From contig JAWZSN010000012.1 in NCBI GenBank assembly GCA_033875255.1, forward strand, positions 87,947 to 151,946: DNA of 64,000 bases, read 5' to 3'. This DNA comes from Marinimicrococcus sp033875255 (GTDB taxonomy: Bacteria; Pseudomonadota; Alphaproteobacteria; Geminicoccales; Geminicoccaceae). The translations under genes were made by a program, and so were the position numbers. Position 1 is the first letter of the stretch. Each line of letters opens with the position of its first letter. Under the pieces are notes generated by a model. That model did no database searches. It was not told the DNA's origin and was given only the letters and a program-made list of their open reading frames with translations. This document shows, piece by piece, positions 59,180 through 64,000 of this stretch.

Positions 59180-59816
59180 AGGACTGCGCGAGCGTCAGCA
59201 CCAGAAGGACGGGATCCTGGAGGCCGCCTTGATGCACGCCGCCTTCGACGGATGGTCGAGGAAGACCCTCATGGCCGCCGCCACGGACCTCGGCATCGAG
59301 AGGAGCGACGCGCTGCGGCTGTTCCCGCAAGGTGGCAACAGCCTTTTGGACTGGCTAGACGGCTGGGCCGACCGGCGCATGCTGGATGCGGTCGATATCG
59401 ACGAGCTGGCGGCCATGCCGATCCGCCGGCGGATCGCCACGCTGGTGCGCGCCCGCTTCGAGGCGCTCCAGCCGCACCGCGAGGCGGTCCGCCGGGCGGT
59501 CGCCGCGCGCAGCGTGCCGCCCTCCACCCTCCAGGGCGGCCGCTCCTTGTGGCGCACCGTCGACGTGATCTGGCAGACCGCCCTGCCCGGCCCGGAGACC
59601 GACCAGGGCATCAGCTACTACACCCGCCGCGCCACCCTCTCGGGCGTCCTAGTTTCGACCCTGCTCTACTGGCTGGACGACCACTCCGAGGGTGCCACGG
59701 ACAGCTGGGCCTTCCTCGACCGGCGCATCGAGGACGTGATGCGCTTCGGCAAGTTCTCCGCCCAGTTCACCGGCATGCTCGGCCACATCCCGGGCTTCCG
59801 CCCCGCGGCTCGGTAG
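59172..59816 (+). CDS. COQ9 family ubiquinone biosynthesis protein
   Basis: A 214-residue COQ9-like protein, overlapping the deformylase gene by 8 bases. N-terminal TetR-like helical part (ILEAALMHAAFDGWSRKTLMAAATDLGIE) and a C-terminal lipid-binding region with SYYTRRATLSGVLVSTLLYWLDDHSEG. COQ9 supports ubiquinone synthesis; it occurs in mitochondria and alphaproteobacteria, so it supports the taxonomic reading. Confidence 0.88.
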   Translation: MSEGLRERQHQKDGILEAALMHAAFDGWSRKTLMAAATDLGIERSDALRLFPQGGNSLLDWLDGWADRRMLDAVDIDELAAMPIRRRIATLVRARFEALQPHREAVRRAVAARSVPPSTLQGGRSLWRTVDVIWQTALPGPETDQGISYYTRRATLSGVLVSTLLYWLDDHSEGATDSWAFLDRRIEDVMRFGKFSAQFTGMLGHIPGFRPAAR

Positions 59817-59878
59817 TGGATGCGCCATGACAACCTCGTCCACCTGTCGATGGCACCCGGAACGGAAGGGGAAGCGCG

Positions 59879-60574
59879 TTGCCGTCGCATGAAGAGACAG
59901 GCAACCTGGATGAGTGCCTCGCGGGGGTGGCGAGAGAGCTTGAGCGGTGGGCGCATCTCGGGAACGAAGCGCCCGAGCCCGGCGGGCGCCTGATTGCGCA
60001 TCTTCCCCACAAGGCTCCCCTGTTCTGGATGCACCGGCTCTACCCGGCGCTCGACGAGGAGAGGATCGCTGCACTGGAGGAAGAGCTGGAGCGTGAGGTT
60101 CCGGGAAGCTTCCGCGATCTTCTTCTTCGCATGAACGGAGCGAGGCTGTTCTGTCCGTTCCTCAACATCTTCGGTGGTGACACCAGTCGCCGGCGCGATC
60201 CCACCTACGTGATGGGCGAGCCCATCAGCCTGCGCTATGGCAACGTGATCGAGCGCGCCCGAAACCTTCCCTCCGTCGCCTTTTGTATCGGCAGCATGGT
60301 GGGCAATGCCATCGCCTGCCGCTACTACCTCTTCGGCGACGGCACGGTGCGCCTGGTTCGCCAGCATGACGCGTCGCACGTCGCAGCGGAGTGGCCGGAT
60401 ATCCAGACAATGCTGCTCGCGGAAACGCAACGGCTCGGCACCCTTCACGACGCGGAAGGCGAGACGCTGGTGGAAGCTCACGAGATCTGGCCCGACGCAG
60501 CGAAGAGCTGGGACAGGCCCTCCGAACCCCGGCGCAGTCCGTTCCGGCGACTTCTCGACCGGCTAGGGCGCTAG
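59879..60574 (+). CDS. SMI1/KNR4 (SUKH) superfamily protein
   Basis: A 231-residue protein; TTG start at 59879 after GGAAGGGGAA. The SUKH pattern is visible as IAALEEELEREVPGSFRDLLLRMNGARLF followed by the YLFGDGTVRLV turn. SUKH proteins are often immunity proteins of polymorphic toxins, but no toxin gene is adjacent. Alternatively a stand-alone regulatory protein. Confidence 0.75.
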   Translation: MPSHEETGNLDECLAGVARELERWAHLGNEAPEPGGRLIAHLPHKAPLFWMHRLYPALDEERIAALEEELEREVPGSFRDLLLRMNGARLFCPFLNIFGGDTSRRRDPTYVMGEPISLRYGNVIERARNLPSVAFCIGSMVGNAIACRYYLFGDGTVRLVRQHDASHVAAEWPDIQTMLLAETQRLGTLHDAEGETLVEAHEIWPDAAKSWDRPSEPRRSPFRRLLDRLGR

Positions 60575-60849
60575 CGGGGCGTTCCGTCGTGCATCGGTTC
60601 CGCACAACCTCGAGGGCGGCTTGACGCCGACGCTCGCGCCAGGATGCCAACAATTCGCCGTTTAGGGGAAGGACCGTGCATGCCCCTGGGGCGGCCGACC
60701 CGTTTTCTATCGCAGCGGGGCGTTGTGGCACTGCGAGAAGGCGAGCCTGCCGCGCGGATGCGCGGCACAGATCCCATGGCCGTTTTGGAGGCAAAACCAC
60801 CCATCGGCCGCCTCGCGCTGAGTGAGCCCAACCTCCTGCGACTCCGCAG

Positions 60850-61545
60850 CTAGCGCGCTCTCGCGCAGGCCCTGGAGGAGCGCGCGTCGCCGTTGAAGAC
60901 CAGCTCGATCTGCGGGCGGCCGCCCTTGCTGGCGAGCGTGCCGGTGGCGTTGTCGAGCGGGCCGGTGAAGGCGAGCGCGCCATTGGCGGCGAGCGTGTAG
61001 CGGCCCTTCCGGCCGCCGACGCGGTAGCGGCCATCCTCCTGCACGACGATGTCGGTGTGGGTGTAGTTGAGCTGCCCGGCGTCGAAGGTGTAGCAGGCAT
61101 AGCTGCCGGCTGGCAGCTTGCCTGCGGCGGTGCCCGGTGCCTGCGCCGGCGGCCCGTTCTCCGGTCGCGGGGCAGCGGCGGCGGAGCGGGCGGAGGGGCG
61201 CATGCGGGCGGCGTTCACCCACTCGTCCCAGTTGGAGCCGTAGCCGTCATGGGAGACGAGGCAGGTGCCCATCCGGTCGGGCCCGTCGAGAACGGTGGCG
61301 GGATACCACGTCCCGGCCTGCAGCAGCTCGATCCTCGACCCCCTGGCGCAGGCGACGCCCGGCACCGGCTCGCTCGTGGTGGCGCTGGCGCCTCCGCCCG
61401 CCGACGGCTGGTCCTGGCCCTGGCCGGGCATTGCCGGCGCGGCGGAGGGCTGCCCGGGGGACGTGCTCCACTGCTCGGTGCGGACCGGTGCGGCCCATTG
61501 CTGCGCTCCGGCCGCGGCGGACAGCAGCAGGCCTGCGGCGATCAC
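60850..61545 (-). CDS. Exported protein with Tudor/SH3-like domain, unknown function
   Basis: A 231-residue protein; GTG start at 61545 gives a short, hydrophobic N-terminus ending AAAGAQQ. Residues about 65-115 have RIELLQAGTWYPATVLDG, YDGYGSNWDEWV-like HDGYGSNWDEWVNAARMRP, the pattern of small beta-barrel Tudor/Agenet-type folds. The C-terminal part (about 145-225) is a second beta domain. Ser/Gly/Gln/Pro-rich linker between signal and domain. Function unknown. Confidence 0.7.
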   Translation of the reverse strand: MIAAGLLLSAAAGAQQWAAPVRTEQWSTSPGQPSAAPAMPGQGQDQPSAGGGASATTSEPVPGVACARGSRIELLQAGTWYPATVLDGPDRMGTCLVSHDGYGSNWDEWVNAARMRPSARSAAAAPRPENGPPAQAPGTAAGKLPAGSYACYTFDAGQLNYTHTDIVVQEDGRYRVGGRKGRYTLAANGALAFTGPLDNATGTLASKGGRPQIELVFNGDARSSRACARAR

Positions 61546-61709
61546 GCAGGCGAAGGCTGCAGGGGAAGGAAAGCGAAGCGGGAGTACGGGTATTTCACGG
61601 TCGATGCCAGCCCACTATGCTCCGGCACTCAACCTCAAGGTGCCCTGAACTTCAATCGCCAGGTCGCGACCGCGCCTTTCCAGGTGCAGGCGGCCTGCGG
61701 AGGGACGTG

Positions 61710-62387
61710 ATGGACGTGCTGCGACGCCGGACGATGCTTGCCTTCATCCCGGGAGCCCTCCTCATGAGCACGAGCTTTTCCGCGGACGCTGCCCCGGCGG
61801 CAGCATCGCTGCACGCGGCGGCGGCGCAGGGCGACGCTGCCGCCGTTGCGCGCCTCCTCGGGGAAGGTGCCGCGATCGAGGCGCGCGACGCGCAGGGCCG
61901 CACGCCGCTTCTGCTGGCGGTGCACGGCAACCACGTCGAGGCGGCGCGGCTGCTCATCGAGGCGGGCGCGGACGTCAACGCGAAGGACGCTATCCACGAC
62001 AGCCCCTATCTCTATGCCGGCGCCCGGGGCCATCTCGAGATCCTGCGCCTGACGCTGGCCAGCGGCGCCGATCTCGCGAGCACCAACCGCTATGGCGGCA
62101 CGGCGCTGATCCCGGCTGCCGAACGCGGCCACGTGGAGACCGTCCGCACGCTGATCGAGGCGGGGGTGGACGTGGACCACGTCAACCGCCTCGGCTGGAC
62201 GGCACTTCTCGAGGCGGTGATCCTCGGCGATGGCGGTCCGCGCCATGTGGAGATCGTGCGGCTGCTGCTGGAGGCAGGCGCCGATCCCGGTATCGCCGAC
62301 AAGGACGGCCTCACCCCGCTGAGGCACGCCCGCCGCCGCGGCCAGCGGACGATCGTGCGCCTGCTGGAGCAAGCGGGGGCAGGCTGA
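61710..62387 (+). CDS. Exported ankyrin-repeat protein
   Basis: A 225-residue protein with a signal peptide (about 1-27) and five to six ankyrin repeats, e.g. GRTPLLLAVHGNHVEAARLLIEAGADVN near residue 65. ATG after GGAGGG. Ankyrin proteins of this type bind partners in the periplasm or at the surface. Divergent from the Tudor-like gene. Confidence 0.82.
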   Translation: MDVLRRRTMLAFIPGALLMSTSFSADAAPAAASLHAAAAQGDAAAVARLLGEGAAIEARDAQGRTPLLLAVHGNHVEAARLLIEAGADVNAKDAIHDSPYLYAGARGHLEILRLTLASGADLASTNRYGGTALIPAAERGHVETVRTLIEAGVDVDHVNRLGWTALLEAVILGDGGPRHVEIVRLLLEAGADPGIADKDGLTPLRHARRRGQRTIVRLLEQAGAG

Positions 62388-62795
62388 GGGCGCATGGTGA
62401 TGCTCTGCCGGATCATCGGCTTCTCCAGCGATGCTGCTGGGCAAGACCCTGCTGCCGCGCTGGTCCCGCGTCCCCTCCTTCACGACCATCCGCGAGGACG
62501 CCTCACGGAAGGTTGAAGAGGGGCAAGCGGCGGAGGATCGCTGCCGCGTCGGGGACGAGGCAGGGAGGGGCACACCCGGACCCGGTCAACCGACCGGAAA
62601 AAGAGAGAAAAGTCGCGCGCAGCGCCTTGCCCGGCGCCGCTGCCAGGACCCCGCGCCAGCCGTCGGCCTCCCCCCTATGGGCGGGACACTCGCCGTGCCA
62701 ACCGTAGCGGGGGCAGCGGATACGTCCGCCGCCCCCGTCGCAGGAGCTCGCTTGCGGTGCAGCCGCGCGCCCCGGCACCGCTGCCCCGCTGCCGG
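62388..62795. other. 408-base region without a supported gene
   Basis: Between the ankyrin gene and the Gly/Ser-rich exported protein. Two open frames here (one on each strand) have poor composition and no good start; the plus-strand one runs into the antisense of the Gly/Ser repeats. A run AAAAAGAGAGAAAA at 62599-62612 is the only notable feature. Confidence 0.5.
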
Positions 62796-63137
62796 TTACT
62801 TCTCGCAGCTCGGCGTGTCGGGAAGCTGCTCGCCGCCACCGCCGGAGCCGCTGTCGGTATTGCCGCCCGTCGAGCCGCCGCTGCCGTCGGTGGAGCCGCT
62901 GCCGGAGCCGTCGGTGGTGGAGCCTCCCGACGATCCGCCGGTGGAGCCGCTGCTCTGGTCGCGACGGTAGGCGCCGCAGCCGGCGCTACCGTCGACCGGG
63001 CTCACATATTCGTGGCAGGCGAAGGCCGGCGTGGTGCCGCCGCCGGCATAGGCGGCGAGGCCGAACAGGGCGAGCATGGCGGAGGTGGCGAGGCTGCGCC
63101 TGGCGGAGAGGCCGCGGCCGGGCTTGGGGCTGTTCAT
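62796..63137 (-). CDS. Small exported protein with Gly/Ser/Thr-rich tail
   Basis: A 113-residue protein; ATG at 63137. Signal peptide RRSLATSAMLALFGLAAYAGGG, then cysteines C42 (FACHEY) and C54 (AGCGAY), a low-complexity tail of Gly/Ser/Thr/Asp repeats (residues 62-105, SGSTGGSSGG, TDGSGSGSTDG) and a final SCEK. Family not recognised. The tail resembles linker or surface-anchoring sequence. Confidence 0.7.
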   Translation of the reverse strand: MNSPKPGRGLSARRSLATSAMLALFGLAAYAGGGTTPAFACHEYVSPVDGSAGCGAYRRDQSSGSTGGSSGGSTTDGSGSGSTDGSGGSTGGNTDSGSGGGGEQLPDTPSCEK

Positions 63138-63187
63138 GACGGATGTCCTTCGGACTGAAGTTGGGGCGCGCTGCCTTGCCGTGCCGC

Positions 63188-64000
63188 TCAGGTGCAGACC
63201 TGGGGCTCGTCCTCGGGGGCGACGACGCTGAAGGCCATGGGCAGGAGGACGTCGGAGCGGGCGACGCCGGGGGCTTCCTTGGTGTCGTCCCAGCCGCGCC
63301 ACGAGCCGCCGCCGTTGGTGCTGACCTCGGCGCGGCCGCTCGACCAGGCGTTGCGGCTGCTGGCGCCGTGCGAGCGGGGATCGCCGAGCTGGACGGCGTG
63401 CATGGTGTAGCTGCCGGAATCGGCGCTCAGGCGGACCTCGTAATACTCGTTGGGCTTGAGGGTGAGCGGCTGGGCGAACTTCTTGTAGGTCCAGACGGCC
63501 GCCGGGTTGCCGGGCTGGTCCGGGTAGTCGAGGCGGTTGGGGGTCTGCGGCAGCTCGCCGGCCTTGAGGCGCAGCTCGGCGAGGCTGGCGCCGCCGCTCT
63601 GCAGCACCCGGATCTTGAGGTCGGACGGCGCGCCCGACTGGTACCAGGTGCGCAGCCAGATCCCGTCGACGGTGCGGCCGCTGGCGTCCATGGTGAAGCG
63701 CTGGCGGATCTGGGTGCTGCCGCCATAGGTCTTCTTGAAGCCGCCGGAGCTGAACACCACCGGGCAGCCGGTGGTCACCCCGTCCTTGTGGTAGAGCTGG
63801 ATGAAGCCGCCATGCTCGGCCACCACCTCCCAGCTCGAGCCGCTGCCGCGCTGGACCGGGCAGTCGTCGCCCTCGTAGGGGCCGCCGCGCTTGCTGCCGC
63901 TGGGGATCGGCGAGTAGGCATAGTGGAAGTCGACGGCGACATAGCCGCTCGAGCCCACCTGGTACCAGACGATGTGGTAGGGCCGGCCGCTGGTCAGCCG
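63188..64000 (-). CDS. Beta-rich exported protein, N-terminus beyond window
   Basis: The frame is open to the right edge, so the N-terminus is missing; the visible 270 residues are rich in aromatic, Gly and Ser residues, with IRQRFTMDASGRTVDGIWLRTWYQSG and NAWSSGRAEVSTNGGGSW patterns of a beta-sandwich, possibly carbohydrate-binding. The protein ends in a Cys-Thr. It lies 50 bases upstream of the Gly/Ser-rich gene, and both are probably expressed together. Confidence 0.65.
   Translation of the reverse strand, partial: RLTSGRPYHIVWYQVGSSGYVAVDFHYAYSPIPSGSKRGGPYEGDDCPVQRGSGSSWEVVAEHGGFIQLYHKDGVTTGCPVVFSSGGFKKTYGGSTQIRQRFTMDASGRTVDGIWLRTWYQSGAPSDLKIRVLQSGGASLAELRLKAGELPQTPNRLDYPDQPGNPAAVWTYKKFAQPLTLKPNEYYEVRLSADSGSYTMHAVQLGDPRSHGASSRNAWSSGRAEVSTNGGGSWRGWDDTKEAPGVARSDVLLPMAFSVVAPEDEPQVCT

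Noticed and set aside
60644..60853. 69-codon plus-strand frame between the SUKH-like and Tudor-like genes
   Set aside because: No ribosome-binding site, Arg/Pro-biased composition and no motif.
62431..62970. Plus-strand Pro-rich frame of 179 codons
   Set aside because: Its Pro/Val/Glu repeats are the antisense of the Gly/Ser repeats of the exported protein at 62796-63137.

Overview
The window is a GC-rich (roughly 70% by eye) chromosomal stretch from an aerobic, probably alphaproteobacterial organism. The evidence for that is a COQ9-family gene next to peptide deformylase, a full-length GcvP in a gcvT-gcvH-gcvP operon, HAAT and PAAT amino-acid transporters, an N-carbamoyl-D-amino-acid hydrolase of the Agrobacterium type, and frequent GTG/TTG starts. 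A Rhodospirillales/Geminicoccaceae-like host is my guess only. No rRNA, tRNA, CRISPR array, transposase or prophage genes were seen.

Layout. 1-1.7 kb: end of a DUF2189 membrane gene, a tiny membrane ORF and a TerC protein. 1.7-9.3 kb: a branched-chain-type ABC importer (minus strand) divergent from a hydantoin-racemase-like gene, then an FCD-type GntR regulator divergent from a DapA-family gene. 9.6-16.7 kb: a Tat-type sulfatase, then a polar amino-acid ABC importer operon carrying an SDR, a D-carbamoylase and a flavin reductase. 16.7-19.0 kb: a small low-GC toxin-antitoxin cluster (Panacea antitoxin with a two-TM partner, an MqsA-like orphan, ParDE). 19.0-26.3 kb: a formamidase, an SDR and an HlyD/RbbA/YhhJ-type exporter. 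26.5-34.6 kb: ATP-grasp ligase, sulfotransferase, cold-shock protein, a second Asp/Glu racemase, a TreT-like glycosyltransferase, hydantoinase, aspartate dehydrogenase and a Gfo/Idh/MocA oxidoreductase. 34.8-41.4 kb: a 956-residue exported protein of unknown function, then a second exporter operon behind a TetR regulator with a visible operator.

41.5-47.3 kb is the most unusual part. Five closely spaced plus-strand genes of unrecognised family are followed by a LuxR-type HTH gene. The first two encode paralogous proteins with an extremely acidic N-terminal part and a strongly cationic C-terminal part. The third carries an HExxH metalloprotease motif. The fourth and fifth are soluble, helical proteins. 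I cannot match this cluster to a described system.

47.4-64 kb: a gspE-gspF-DUF192-HMA operon with a clear terminator; an intergenic region with two near-identical inverted DnaA-box pairs; a cation diffusion facilitator; a tandem glycine riboswitch ahead of gcvT-gcvH-gcvP; an HNH endonuclease; def-COQ9; a SUKH-like gene; and a group of exported small proteins (SH3/Tudor-like, ankyrin repeat, Gly/Ser-rich, and a truncated beta-rich protein at the right edge).

Functional thread: hydantoinase, D-carbamoylase, two hydantoin-racemase-like proteins, formamidase, aspartate dehydrogenase and two amino-acid-type ABC importers lie within 33 kb. Together they suggest uptake and breakdown of cyclic ureides, amides and unusual amino acids for nitrogen.
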